A stretch of DNA of 64,000 bases. Source: an uncultured Naasia sp. (lineage in GTDB: Bacteria > Actinomycetota > Actinomycetes > Actinomycetales > Microbacteriaceae). Positions 1 to 9,259 of the stretch are shown in pieces; position 1 is the first letter of the stretch, and each line of letters opens with the position of its first letter. The notes beneath the pieces are model-generated. The model did not search any database. It was not told the origin of the DNA and saw only the letters and a program-made list of their open reading frames with translations. Position numbers and translations under genes: made by a program. The stretch is from NCBI GenBank assembly GCA_913778905.1, contig CAJYYA010000007.1, positions 1 through 64,000 on the forward strand, given 5' to 3'.

Positions 1-157
1 CCGCCCAAGGCGACCCGCGCCCGGTCGCTGAGGAGGTCGCTCTGCGACCGCCGCGAAACGACCCAACGAGCATCCACCCCCGGTCGACGCCGGCGAACCC
101 TGTGTTTCGCTCCGCTCAACGGGCGGGTGAGCGCTACCCCGGAATTCGTCCTCTCGG
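1..157. other. Gene-free left edge with repeat remnants
   Basis: No coding region is supported here. Bases 105-127 hold a copy of the interspersed element TTTCGCTCCGCTCAACGGGC, and bases about 24-62 resemble the GAGGAGG...CGCGAAACGA element also seen near 23380. The block lies just downstream of the minus-strand HAD hydrolase gene, the usual gene-end location of these palindromes. Confidence 0.5.
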
Positions 158-1057
158 TCAGGCGCGGTCGGCGGTCTTCCCCACCCAGCGCTGCAGGAAA
201 GCGGCGCCCGCGTGATCGTGGATCAGGTCGCCCATGGTGATGACCCGATAGTCCCGCTCGAGGAGCCCGTCCGACGGGCGCACGTCCACATGCGCGACGT
301 CGTAGCCGGCGGCGTGCAGGTGATCGGCCATCTTGTAGTCGCTGCGAGAGTCGCCCAGCGTGCGCCAGACCCGTGGCAGGTCGCCGTGCTCCTGGAAGTA
401 CTCGAGCGCACGCTCAGCGCCTCGGTCCTTGTCCAGGGTGACCGACTCCACGTCGGTCGAGATGATCGTGGGGTCCACGCGGAATGGGACGAGCCCCGCC
501 GCGTCGCGGGTCTCCCGATCTCCGAAGCGCACACCCAACCCGTGGCGACCGAGGAGGTCGAAGACGGCGTCGTTGAAGTCGGCCTGCTCCGGGCGGTAGT
601 CGTCGGACGGCACGTCCGTGCGCTGCTCGACGGAGATCATCGCGCGCTTGGTCTCGTCGAAGAACATCGTCCCCGCGAACCGGGACGAGACCAGCTCGCG
701 CGTCTCGTCGACGACCGCGGCGGGCAGCGCGACGCTCTCGTCGACGATGACCTCATCCATGCCCGCACCCGTGATGGGCGCCCACGCGGCGCCCTTCTCG
801 AACACGCCGAACATCCCCGCGCCGCCCCGTTGCAACGCATCGCCGAGCCCCGCCGACAGAAGTCGCGCGACGACCTGATCACGGATGAAGACGTCCGAGC
901 GCCCGGTGATGAAGGACACCGGAACCCCACGACCGACGAGCGTGATGAGGTCGGTGATGATGGACGGGATGGCCACCGTCCTGGTCTCGGGGCTGGCGAG
1001 AGGCCCGTCGACGTCGAAGAGCATGCCGACGGGAGCGGGTCCACGGGACGCGGTCAC
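158..1057 (-). CDS. HAD-superfamily hydrolase
   Basis: A 299-residue haloacid-dehalogenase-fold phosphatase. Motif I is DVDG at residues 15-18 with both catalytic aspartates, motif II is the ITGRSD stretch at 50-55, a motif III lysine is plausible at 210, and motif IV is GDSRSD at 235-240. The large cap between motifs II and III, about residues 60-205, suggests a Cof/SPP-like type IIB enzyme acting on a small phosphorylated metabolite; the substrate is not predictable. The GTG start is chosen because it precedes the FDVDG strand directly and overlaps the stop of the upstream AlaX-like gene by four bases (GTGA), implying translational coupling. A longer frame upstream is antisense-like arginine-rich sequence and was discarded. 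Confidence 0.8.
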   Translation of the reverse strand: MTASRGPAPVGMLFDVDGPLASPETRTVAIPSIITDLITLVGRGVPVSFITGRSDVFIRDQVVARLLSAGLGDALQRGGAGMFGVFEKGAAWAPITGAGMDEVIVDESVALPAAVVDETRELVSSRFAGTMFFDETKRAMISVEQRTDVPSDDYRPEQADFNDAVFDLLGRHGLGVRFGDRETRDAAGLVPFRVDPTIISTDVESVTLDKDRGAERALEYFQEHGDLPRVWRTLGDSRSDYKMADHLHAAGYDVAHVDVRPSDGLLERDYRVITMGDLIHDHAGAAFLQRWVGKTADRA

Positions 1058-1932
1058 GAGGGCACCACCGTTTCGGTGACCATGCGGACGATGAGGGCTC
1101 CGTCGGTCTGCTCGCTCGTGAGCGAGACGGAGATGCCGCCGAGTGCCGCGAGGCTCTCGGCGTGGGTCCCGCCGCAGGGGATGCTCGCGACACCGCCGGG
1201 CAGTTCGCACACCCAACGACGGCGATCGGTCAGCTTCTCGCCGTCCCGTTCGATGCGGATGTCGGCGCCGGCTGCCATCCAGTCCTCGAGCCGAGCGGTC
1301 ACGCGGCTCTCGAGATCCGGGAGGTCGTCGAGAGCGGCGACCCCGAACCCCTTCTTGCGCAGCGATTTGCCGACGCGGAACACATCGACCGATCCGTACT
1401 CGCCGATGGTCGAGGTCTCGATCGCGAGCCCGTCGAAGTCCGGGGCACCGAGCGCGTCGATGGCGACCGGCTTGCTCCAGGCATCGGCGAGCTCGGCGTT
1501 CAAGGCCAGAGAGGCGAGGTGGCACGCGCTGTGGCCGGCGGAGAGCGCGAGCCGATGGGCGGCGTCAACGTGGACCTCGACCGTGTCCCCCTCGTCGGGC
1601 GCGCCGGCCCCGTCGACGAGGTGCGCCACGACGAACGTCCACCCCTCGGCGCCGGGACGGACGGGTACGGCATCGCCGAGGTGCAGATCGGTGCCGTCGG
1701 TCGCTCCTACGACGCAGTCGCGGACGGCCGTTCGCGCGCCGTCGACGGACTCTATCACGGCGAGGTCGGGTCCCTGGTCGGGCCAGGCGCGGTCGACCGG
1801 GTGGCAACTGGTGCGGTCGAGCAGGACGATCACGAGATCGTCGCCGAGTGGTTCGACGTGCAGCACCCGTGAGGAGGAGCGGATCGCGCCGGTCGGATAG
1901 TCGACGAGCGTATCGGAGGAGGGAAGCGTCAC
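1054..1932 (-). CDS. AlaX-like alanyl-tRNA editing hydrolase
   Basis: A 292-residue protein of the AlaX / AlaRS editing-domain family. It has the zinc-site pair HxxxH at residues 134-138 (within AGHSACHLA) and the second half-site CGGTH at 253-257, the standard metal ligands of the trans-editing domain. Family members hydrolyse Ser- or Gly-tRNA(Ala) in the cytoplasm. An N-terminal domain of about 110 residues precedes the catalytic part. Start GTG at 1932 gives the first sensible beta-rich sequence; upstream residues in frame are low-complexity. It sits 83 bases downstream of the APC permease gene on the same strand and overlaps the HAD gene by four bases. The tRNA specificity is inferred. 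Confidence 0.75.
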   Translation of the reverse strand: MTLPSSDTLVDYPTGAIRSSSRVLHVEPLGDDLVIVLLDRTSCHPVDRAWPDQGPDLAVIESVDGARTAVRDCVVGATDGTDLHLGDAVPVRPGAEGWTFVVAHLVDGAGAPDEGDTVEVHVDAAHRLALSAGHSACHLASLALNAELADAWSKPVAIDALGAPDFDGLAIETSTIGEYGSVDVFRVGKSLRKKGFGVAALDDLPDLESRVTARLEDWMAAGADIRIERDGEKLTDRRRWVCELPGGVASIPCGGTHAESLAALGGISVSLTSEQTDGALIVRMVTETVVPS

Positions 1933-2015
1933 GCTTCCCCACGCTAGACGGTCGGCCCGCGCGAGTCCTCCAGGGCTCGCTCGGACCGACCACGCGGGTC
2001 CGCCGCAGGGCCCGG

Positions 2016-3467
2016 CTAGCGGCTCCGCTCCGGCTCGGGCTCGAGGCCGAGGTCGACCTCGCCGTCGACCCGGGCGCTTCGTTCGTATCCGCGCACGCGA
2101 CGGTCGATGTAGGTCGCCGCCCAGAGGAGAACGCCGATCGCGATGAGTCCGAGGGCGATCTGGTATTGCTCGAACGGCCGCCCCGACGTCATCGGCAGGA
2201 CGAGGTAGATGCAGAAGACCGCGCCCAGGACAGGCAGCACGGTCGGAGTGCGGAAGTGTTTGTGCTGCACCCGGTCCTTCCGGAGCACCAGGACAGCGAC
2301 GTTGACGACCGCGAACACCGCGAGCAGCAGGAGCGAGGTCGTCCCTCCGAGCAGAAGCGCCACCGGGTTCTCGGGATCGAGCGATACGAACGTGATGACG
2401 GCCATGGCGATGAGCGTGGTGAACACGATGGCGCTCCAGGGGGTGCGGCGCTTGGCGAGCACCCCGCGCAGGAACGGCGGCAGGACGCCCTGCTTGCTGA
2501 GGCCCCAGAGCAAGCGGCTGGCCATCATCATGTTGATGAGTGCCGTGTTGGCGACTGCGAACAGGGAGATGAACGGCAGCAGGTCGGAGATCGGGAACCC
2601 GGGCGCGGCCGTCTGTACGACCGTGACCAGCGGGGTGTCGTTGCCCGCTAGCTCGCCGATGGGGACGACCGCCACCGCGAGGATCGAGACCAGCACGTAG
2701 ACCACGGCCGTGATCCCGAACCCGGTGAGCATCACCCTGGGGAAGATCTTCGTCGGATTCCTCGTCTCCTCGGCCATATTGACGGAGTCCTCGAACCCGA
2801 CCATCGCGAAGAACGCCAGCGAGGTCGCCGTGCTCAGCGCGAGCAGAGCGCTCTTCCCTTCGGGTCCTTCGAAGATGACCACCCGGGAGAAGTCCGCCTG
2901 TCCGCCGAAGACCGCGAAGAAGGCGATGAAGATCACCAGGAGCAGACCCGACAGCTCCACGAGCGTCAGGACGACGTTGAGTCCGACGCTCTCGGCGACG
3001 CCGCGCAGGTTCACGAAGGCAATCAGCAGGATGAAGAGCAACGCCAGGGCGAGACGCAGACCGGCGCTGTCCCTGTCGAACCCGAAGCCGATGATGAAGT
3101 TGCTCGCGAACGCCCCCGACGCGGCGGAGGCGGAGGTGATCCCCGAGCACATCACGGTGAAGGCGACGAGGAACGTCACGAAGTGGATGCCGAACGCCTT
3201 GTGGGCGTAGAGGGCGGCACCGGCCGCCTGCGGATACTTCGTCACCAGCTCCAGGTAGGAACAGGCGGTCAGGGTCGCGACGGCGAAGGCGATGAGGAAC
3301 GGCAGCCATGCCGCTCCTCCGACCTCGGCGGCGACCTGGCCGGTGAGCGCGTAAACGCCTGTGCCGAGGATGTCTCCGATGATGAAGAGGAGCAGGAGCT
3401 TCGGCCCCATGACTCTCTTGAGTTCGGGCTGCTCGCTCGAGCTCGCACGGTCGGTCGCGGCGGTCAC
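2016..3467 (-). CDS. APC-family amino acid permease
   Basis: A 483-residue integral membrane protein with about twelve hydrophobic helices between residues 22 and 455, typical of the amino acid-polyamine-organocation superfamily. The first helix carries the unwound-helix motif GDILGTGVYALTG at 31-43, and MVGFEDSVNMAEETRNP at 222-238 is the usual APC loop signature. Such proteins import amino acids by proton coupling or antiport; the substrate is unknown. The GTG start at 3467 follows GGGGAG at good spacing; the frame stays open further upstream, but that part overlaps the hydrolase gene and is not protein-like. It is probably the first gene of a unit with the AlaX-like and HAD genes. Confidence 0.88.
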   Translation of the reverse strand: MTAATDRASSSEQPELKRVMGPKLLLLFIIGDILGTGVYALTGQVAAEVGGAAWLPFLIAFAVATLTACSYLELVTKYPQAAGAALYAHKAFGIHFVTFLVAFTVMCSGITSASAASGAFASNFIIGFGFDRDSAGLRLALALLFILLIAFVNLRGVAESVGLNVVLTLVELSGLLLVIFIAFFAVFGGQADFSRVVIFEGPEGKSALLALSTATSLAFFAMVGFEDSVNMAEETRNPTKIFPRVMLTGFGITAVVYVLVSILAVAVVPIGELAGNDTPLVTVVQTAAPGFPISDLLPFISLFAVANTALINMMMASRLLWGLSKQGVLPPFLRGVLAKRRTPWSAIVFTTLIAMAVITFVSLDPENPVALLLGGTTSLLLLAVFAVVNVAVLVLRKDRVQHKHFRTPTVLPVLGAVFCIYLVLPMTSGRPFEQYQIALGLIAIGVLLWAATYIDRRVRGYERSARVDGEVDLGLEPEPERSR

Positions 3468-3570
3468 CTTGATCTCCCCTCGGTCGGACGCTTCATCGCG
3501 TAGGACGTCCCCATGCTGCTCCGGAGAAGCTGGAAGCTCCGTGAGAGTTCCTCGCGGACCGAGCCGTCCG

Positions 3571-4485
3571 TCAGGCCTCTTCGCCGACCGCCTCGGCCAC
3601 GATCGCGAGCACTCGAGGATCCCAGGTAAGAGCCCGGTCCCACGGGAGGCCGAGGATCTCGGCGAAGAAGATGCTGTGCACGTCGTCCAGCACATGCCGC
3701 TCGGCGTGTGGGAGGACGGTCGTCGAGACGTCGGCCGCGGATGCGCTCCGGGTCGCCACCAGCCCGTCGTGCGGCCACAGCGCCGGGGGCTCGGTCCGTT
3801 CCCGGAGGCGGTCCCCGGCGATGATCGTGACGGGGATGCCGCCGAGGTCGCCCGCGTGCCGCTCGTTCCACCCGTCGGACCCGGCGAGGTATCCGACCGC
3901 CACTTGCTCGGCTGCTCCCCGCGAGTTCGACTCGGCATACGCGCGCGCTTCGGTCAGGATCCGCTCGGTGGTTTCGTCGCCGCCTGCGTCCTCGAGCGAG
4001 ATCGCCCCGGTCACGAAATCACCGAGCAGCGCTCCGGTCCACGGGGTGCCCACTGTCACGAGTCGAGTCACATCGGGTGCCACCGTCTGGCTGGCGCGCA
4101 GTCGGTGGAGGGCCGCGCGGGAGAACAGGCCGCCCATCGAGTGACCGACGAGGGCCAGTTCGGTCACACCGTGCTCGGCCGCCAGATAGCCCAGGAAGAG
4201 GGCGAGCGATTCTCCTGCCGCGTCGATGGTTCCGACGGAGTCGATGGTCGTCTCGGCGGGGAGCACCTCGGGCACGTCGGAGAAGCCCTGCCAGCCCGTG
4301 TCGTCGATGACGGTTCCGGGGCCGAGCCGGGCCGGCGCAGTGAAGACACGATGGCCCGCATTTACCAGTCCCTGGCGGAGGAAGGTGAGGGAGTTCCCGG
4401 CCGCGAGCCCGGTCTTCGCGGCCGAATCGGGCGCTGTGAACGGAGACACGGCTCCACCGCCGGAGACCAGAACCACTGTCGTCAT
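3571..4485 (-). CDS. Alpha/beta hydrolase (lipase/PGAP1-like)
   Basis: A 304-residue alpha/beta-hydrolase. The nucleophile elbow GHSMGG lies at residues 114-119 with Ser116; the first strand and oxyanion region are VVLVSGGG near residue 4. A late HDGLVA segment and the HAERHV segment could provide the acid and histidine of the triad, though assignment by eye is uncertain. No signal peptide is seen, so it should act in the cytoplasm, perhaps as a carboxylesterase. The ATG at 4485 places the first beta strand directly at the N-terminus; nine further in-frame residues upstream are possible. It lies between the APC permease and the molybdoenzyme on the same strand with about 90-100-base gaps. Confidence 0.78.
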   Translation of the reverse strand: MTTVVLVSGGGAVSPFTAPDSAAKTGLAAGNSLTFLRQGLVNAGHRVFTAPARLGPGTVIDDTGWQGFSDVPEVLPAETTIDSVGTIDAAGESLALFLGYLAAEHGVTELALVGHSMGGLFSRAALHRLRASQTVAPDVTRLVTVGTPWTGALLGDFVTGAISLEDAGGDETTERILTEARAYAESNSRGAAEQVAVGYLAGSDGWNERHAGDLGGIPVTIIAGDRLRERTEPPALWPHDGLVATRSASAADVSTTVLPHAERHVLDDVHSIFFAEILGLPWDRALTWDPRVLAIVAEAVGEEA

Positions 4486-4576
4486 GGCCACGACACTAAG
4501 GGCGCCGCACACGGGGGACGAGCCCGCGAACAGGTGTCGCGGACTCGTCCTTCTCAGCTGTTGACTCCTACCGCCG

Positions 4577-6175
4577 TCAGCGGACGATGACGAGGGTGCG
4601 CTGCAGGCCGGAGGACCCGTTCGGCGCGACCGGAGCGCGATCCGAGATCTGCACGTTGCCGTCGTTGTCGGTCGCCCGGACTGTCACGTAGTGGCTCCCC
4701 GCGGTGGCGGTCCAGTCGTAGGACCACTGCACCCACGTGCTGTTGTTGATGGGCGTGGACAGGTTCGCGGCCACGTAGTCGGCATCGTCGATCTGCAGCT
4801 CGACCGTCTTGACTCCGATCGGCTGCGCCCACGCCACACCGGCGAGGGTGACCTGGCCGGCCATGGTCGCGTCCCCCGACTTCGGAACGTCCATCCGCGA
4901 CGACATCTTGATGGGTGCCTCGGCGTCGTACCCACGCGGCGTCCAGTAGGCCTGATCCGCGGCGAAGGTCGTGACCTTCAACTCCGTCAGCCACTTGGTG
5001 GCCCCGACGTAGCCGTAGATACCGGGGGTGATCATACGGACGGGGAACCCGTGCTCCGGGGGAAGCGGCTCGCCGTTCATCGCCACCGCGATGATGGCGT
5101 CCAGGTTCTGATCCGTCAGCGTGCTGAGGGGCGTGCTCGCGGTGTACCCGTCGGCGCTGCGGGAGAGCACCATGTCGGCACCGGACTGGACTCCGGCACG
5201 AGCGAGGAGTTCACGTACCGGGACACCGAGCCACTTCGCGTTGCCGAGCAGGTTGCCGCCGACCTGGTTCGAGACACAGGTGAGGGTGATTCCGAACTCG
5301 TCGAGCCCCATGTCGAGGAGCTCCTTGAAGGTGATCTCGAACTCCTGGTCCACCATCCCGTAGACCTTGAGCGACCACGTGTTCGGGTCGACCGTCGGGA
5401 TGGTCAGGGCCGTGTCGACGCGGTAGAAGTCGGAGTTGGGGGTGAACAGCGGCGAGATGCCGGGAACGTCGAGCTCGGCACCGGCCGGGACCTCCAGGGT
5501 GGTGCCCGGGGCGGGCAGGGCCACATCGGCCCTCAACGCGTCGGCGTTCGACGTCAACGAGTTGACGACGCGGGAACCTGCACCGACGACGACCGCTCCG
5601 GCGGCCGTGATACCCGTGACCCGGAGGAAGCCGCGGCGATCGAGTCGGCCGTCGCCCGGACCGGCGGGGTGACCGTCGTGCCACGACCGCAGCAGCCGGG
5701 TGCTCATGAGAAGGAAGACGGCCGCGGCCACGACTCCGAGGATGGTCGGGATCGAGTCAAGCGGTCCCGCACCGGCGCGGGTGACCAGAGCGAGCACGGA
5801 CAGCACTCCGGCGACACCGAGAAGCACGAGGCCGAGCGGCGGGCGGAAGTACTGCAGAAGCCCGGCGAGAGCGGCCGCGATCACGGCGGCGAGGCCGACG
5901 GATCCGAGCAGAACGATCTTGTCGGCTGATCCGAAGAGCTCGATCGCGAGCTCCTTGATCGGGCGGGGAACGATGTCGATGATGAACGATCCGATCGCGA
6001 TGATCGGGCTCGCCGTGCGGGCGAAGATCAGTGCGAGGAGCTCGGCGACGGCGAGCAGGACCGCCGCGGCCAGCACCCCCGTCAGGGCTGCGAGCCCGGC
6101 GAACTTGAAACGCTCGCCTTTCGACGTCGACTTCTTCGGTCGCGTGTCGGCCTTGAGGGCCTGTGATGTCGCCAT
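4577..6175 (-). CDS. Molybdopterin-dependent oxidoreductase, sulfite-oxidase fold, with N-terminal membrane domain
   Basis: A 532-residue protein with two parts. Residues about 25-165 form four or five transmembrane helices. Then a twin-arginine-like stretch, DRRGFLRV at 179-186, and another hydrophobic segment lead into a sulfite-oxidase-fold catalytic domain from about 235. Cys300 in LTCVSNQVGG is the expected thiolate ligand of molybdenum, and the C-terminal 110 residues form the usual immunoglobulin-like dimerisation domain. The enzyme would sit outside the membrane and reduce or oxidise small sulfur or oxo compounds; the partner is unknown. Start ATG at 6175 follows AGGAGA. The internal position of the twin arginines after several helices is typical of this actinobacterial subfamily. 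Confidence 0.85.
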   Translation of the reverse strand: MATSQALKADTRPKKSTSKGERFKFAGLAALTGVLAAAVLLAVAELLALIFARTASPIIAIGSFIIDIVPRPIKELAIELFGSADKIVLLGSVGLAAVIAAALAGLLQYFRPPLGLVLLGVAGVLSVLALVTRAGAGPLDSIPTILGVVAAAVFLLMSTRLLRSWHDGHPAGPGDGRLDRRGFLRVTGITAAGAVVVGAGSRVVNSLTSNADALRADVALPAPGTTLEVPAGAELDVPGISPLFTPNSDFYRVDTALTIPTVDPNTWSLKVYGMVDQEFEITFKELLDMGLDEFGITLTCVSNQVGGNLLGNAKWLGVPVRELLARAGVQSGADMVLSRSADGYTASTPLSTLTDQNLDAIIAVAMNGEPLPPEHGFPVRMITPGIYGYVGATKWLTELKVTTFAADQAYWTPRGYDAEAPIKMSSRMDVPKSGDATMAGQVTLAGVAWAQPIGVKTVELQIDDADYVAANLSTPINNSTWVQWSYDWTATAGSHYVTVRATDNDGNVQISDRAPVAPNGSSGLQRTLVIVR

Positions 6176-6358
6176 GAAAGCCTCTGTCTCCTCTCGGCGC
6201 ATCGCCCCGGTAGGACGAGCGCTGCGGAAGAGGTTCGCGGCCATCCGTCCCCACGGTTTGCTGCGCCACACCCCACGCGGCGTTTACGCAGGAAGTGAAT
6301 ACGACTCGGAGGTCGGATCTGCTCTCGGCACGGCCTCGCGCCCTGCTCGACATCCGGA

Positions 6359-6439
6359 GGTCGAGTAGCGAAGCGCACCGAGTCCCTCGTGCTTCACGCA
6401 CGTGGGGCCCACGGCCCAGTAGCGGAGCGTATCGAGGCC
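6359..6439. repeat. Interspersed palindromic element, family 1 (GTCGAGTAGCG...CGTATCGAG)
   Basis: Two copies of the element GGTCGAGTAGCGAAGCG.ACCGAG: 6359-6382, and 6413-6439 in the form GGCCCAGTAGCGGAGCGTATCGAGGCC. Related copies occur at 21182-21333 and 57760-57813. They lie just past the 3-prime end of the methyltransferase gene at 6450-7274. Such short gene-end palindromes are widespread in Microbacteriaceae genomes (from memory). Confidence 0.7.
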
Positions 6440-6449
6440 CCGCCCGGTG

Positions 6450-7274
6450 TCAGCTTGCTCGCCGCGTTGCTCGACGTGCGACGAGTACCGTCCCATCGAC
6501 GTCCTCATCGAGCACCAGCGACGTCGTCCACTCCGTCGTCGTGAAGAACGACTGCGTGGCCTCCGCCTGCGCCCGACTCGTCTCGAGCAGCAGCACTCCC
6601 CCGGGGCGCACCCAGCCCGCGCCCTCTCGCGCGATGCGACGGTGCAGTGTCAAACCGTCCGCCCCACCGTCGAGCGCGACGTGATGCTCATGATCACGCG
6701 CCTCCGGAGGCATCCGGGCGATCTCCCCGGTCGGAACGTAGGGAGCGTTGACGACCACCAGCGCCACCTCACGGCGGAACCCGGGCAGCAGTGCGTCGAA
6801 GAGATCCCCCTGGAACACGGATACGTCGGGGAGGTTCGTCCGAGCGCACCTCACGGCGACCGGATCGACGTCGGCCGCCACGATCATGGCGTCAGGAAGA
6901 CGAGACCTGAGCGCCACGCCCAACGCTCCTGTTCCGCAACACAGATCGACGACCAGGGCACCAGCCGGGAGGTCCAGCTCGCCCCGCTCGCGGAGATCGT
7001 CCACCGCCGTGAGGATCGCCGCGGTCCGAAGACGGGGCACGAAGACACCCGGCAGCACCCGGACCCGCAGTCCGGCGAACTCCGCCCAGCCGAGGATCTG
7101 CTCCAGCGGCTCCCCCGCCACGCGGCGTGCGACGGCGGCGTCGCGATCGGCGCCGTCGGCGAATTGCTCGATGAGCAGCGCCGCCTCGTCCTCTGCGAAC
7201 ACGCACCCGGCTGCACGCAACCGGCTGACGATCTCGTCCTCTCCCCCGCGCTCGCCGCTCGCCACCGCTCTCAC
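6450..7274 (-). CDS. PrmC-like N5-glutamine methyltransferase (putative)
   Basis: A 274-residue SAM-dependent methyltransferase of the HemK/PrmC family. SAM motif I is DLCCGTGALG at residues 110-119 and the acidic loop after strand 2 is AADVDP at 133-138. The substrate-binding motif, NPPY in true PrmC, reads NAPY at 176-179. PrmC methylates the GGQ glutamine of release factors; this variant belongs to a group usually annotated only as putative, so the target may differ. Translation starts at GTG 7274. The gene diverges from the acyl-CoA synthetase gene with 64 bases between them. Confidence 0.75.
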   Translation of the reverse strand: MRAVASGERGGEDEIVSRLRAAGCVFAEDEAALLIEQFADGADRDAAVARRVAGEPLEQILGWAEFAGLRVRVLPGVFVPRLRTAAILTAVDDLRERGELDLPAGALVVDLCCGTGALGVALRSRLPDAMIVAADVDPVAVRCARTNLPDVSVFQGDLFDALLPGFRREVALVVVNAPYVPTGEIARMPPEARDHEHHVALDGGADGLTLHRRIAREGAGWVRPGGVLLLETSRAQAEATQSFFTTTEWTTSLVLDEDVDGTVLVARRATRRAS

Positions 7275-7338
7275 GGCGCCAGGCTACGCCGGGTGTGTTC
7301 ACCTCGCTGGTCATCCTCGCTCGCTAGGGTCGTCAGCG

Positions 7339-9150
7339 ATGACCGCACACAGCCTGCGCGAGACCAGCACGCCCGGAGTCGCGACGCCCGCACCCGACAT
7401 GTCGCTCTGCCGCCTGCTTCTCGATCGCCTCGCCGAACACCCGGACGACGTCTACGCCGAGCGGAAGACCCGGTCGGGCTCCTTCGAAGAGATTCCGCTG
7501 AAGCGTTTCGCGCAGGATGTCCTCGGAGTCGCCCGCGGCCTCGTCACGCACGGTATCGAGCCGGGCGACCGCGTCGGCATCGTCGGCGGAACCCGTTACG
7601 AGTGGACTGTCGCCGACTTCGCGGCCCTGCTCTGCGGCGCGGTCACCGTGCCCATCTACGTGACGTCGTCCCCGTCTCAGGTCCGCTGGATCGTCGAGGA
7701 CGCGGGCGTCCGGCTCCTCATCGTCGAGACCCTCGATCACGAACGCGCCCTGACCCCGTTGCTGACCGAGTCCGGGACGCTCGAGCGCATCGTCACCATC
7801 GACGCCGGCGGCCTCGATCAGCTGACGAACGAGGGTCTCCTCGGATCCGACGAGAAAGTCATCGAGATCGCCCGCCGATCGCGCCTCGACACTCTCGCGA
7901 GCATCGTCTATACGTCCGGCACGACGGGCCGTCCGAAGGGTGTAGAGCTCACCCACGGGAACTTCCTCGTCCACGTGATGAACGGCACGGACGACCCCAA
8001 CTTCGGCCCCGTCGTCCGGGGCCAGGATCGCCGCACGCTGCTCTTCCTCCCCCTGTCGCACGTCTTCGGGCGCTTCGCCCTGATCCTGTGCCTCTACTCA
8101 CGGTGCGTGGCGGGCTTCGCTCCCGACACCAAGACACTCGCCGCCGACCTCCAGGCCTTCCGGCCCACCTGGCTCATCGCCGTGCCCCGAGTCTTCGAGA
8201 CCTTCTTCAACACCGCCACGGCTCGGGCGGGAGGCGGGACCAAGGGGAATTTGTTCGCCTGGGCGACCGAGGTCGCCATCCGCGTGTCCCAAGCCGAGGA
8301 GGCCGGCCGCGTACCGGTCGCCCTCGTGGTCCGGAGCCGAGTCGCCGACCGTCTCGTGTGGAGCAAGGTCCGTGCCGCCATGGGCGGCGCGGTCGAGTAC
8401 GCCGTCTCGGGCGGCGCGCCGCTCTCGGTCCGCCTGGGGCATTACTTCCGGGGTCTGGGGATCACCGTCATGGAGGGCTACGGCCTCACCGAGGTGTCGG
8501 CGCCCACCACCGTGAACCGTCCGGGGCTCATCAAGATCGGCAGCGTCGGCGCTCCCTACCCGGGCACCTCGGTCAAGCTCGCGGACGACGACGAGATCCT
8601 CGTGCGGGGGCCCAACCTGTTCCGCGGCTACCACCACGATGCCGACGCGACGGCGGCCACGGTGCGCGACGGCTGGTTCGCGACGGGTGACCTGGGCCGG
8701 ATCGACGACGACGGCTACCTCTTCATCACGGGCCGGAAGAAGGAGATCATCGTCACCGCCGGCGGGAAGAACGTGCAGCCCGCTGTCTTGGAGAACGCGG
8801 TGCGCAGCCACCCTCTCGTCTCCGAGATCGTCGTCGTCGGTGAGGGCCGTCCGTTCATCGCCGCACTCGTGGCACTCGACGGGGCCATGCTGCCCACCTG
8901 GCTGGAGAGCAAGGGGTTACCCCCTCTCTCCTTCGGAGAGGCGGTGACGGACGAGCGGGTCCGGGCCGAGATCGACGCCGAGATCGCCAAGGCCAACGAG
9001 GCCGTGTCGCGCGCGGAGGGGATCCGGAAATTCGTGATCCTCCCGCGTCAACTGACCGAGGAGAACGGGGAGCTGTCCGCGTCGTCCAAGGTGCGCCGCC
9101 CCAACGTGCTCGACCACTTCGCGGAGCAGATCGAGTCGATCTACAGCTGA
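7339..9150 (+). CDS. Long-chain fatty-acid--CoA ligase
   Basis: A 603-residue acyl-adenylate-forming enzyme of the FadD15 type. The P-loop YTSGTTGRPKG lies at residues 191-201; later come the motif EGYGLTEVSAPT, the TGDLG/DDDGYLFITGRKKE hinge and the C-terminal subdomain. It activates fatty acids to acyl-CoA through an acyl-AMP intermediate, feeding beta-oxidation or lipid synthesis, and acts at the cytoplasmic face. Length is normal for the AMP-binding acyl-CoA synthetase group. ATG 7339 is the first start compatible with the N-terminal domain. No obvious terminator was found downstream. Confidence 0.9.
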   Translation: MTAHSLRETSTPGVATPAPDMSLCRLLLDRLAEHPDDVYAERKTRSGSFEEIPLKRFAQDVLGVARGLVTHGIEPGDRVGIVGGTRYEWTVADFAALLCGAVTVPIYVTSSPSQVRWIVEDAGVRLLIVETLDHERALTPLLTESGTLERIVTIDAGGLDQLTNEGLLGSDEKVIEIARRSRLDTLASIVYTSGTTGRPKGVELTHGNFLVHVMNGTDDPNFGPVVRGQDRRTLLFLPLSHVFGRFALILCLYSRCVAGFAPDTKTLAADLQAFRPTWLIAVPRVFETFFNTATARAGGGTKGNLFAWATEVAIRVSQAEEAGRVPVALVVRSRVADRLVWSKVRAAMGGAVEYAVSGGAPLSVRLGHYFRGLGITVMEGYGLTEVSAPTTVNRPGLIKIGSVGAPYPGTSVKLADDDEILVRGPNLFRGYHHDADATAATVRDGWFATGDLGRIDDDGYLFITGRKKEIIVTAGGKNVQPAVLENAVRSHPLVSEIVVVGEGRPFIAALVALDGAMLPTWLESKGLPPLSFGEAVTDERVRAEIDAEIAKANEAVSRAEGIRKFVILPRQLTEENGELSASSKVRRPNVLDHFAEQIESIYS

Positions 9151-9259
9151 CCCCTCACCGACGAGGCCTGCCGGGGCCGGGATTCCCGGTGATACCACCG
9201 CAAGTGCGTCGGAGGTCGCCACCACGGGCAGCGATGATGGTCACAACCCGACGGATGAC

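Noticed and set aside
1143-2651. Long plus-strand frames over the AlaX-like and APC genes
   Set aside because: Arginine-rich mirror translations of genes with clear family motifs on the minus strand.
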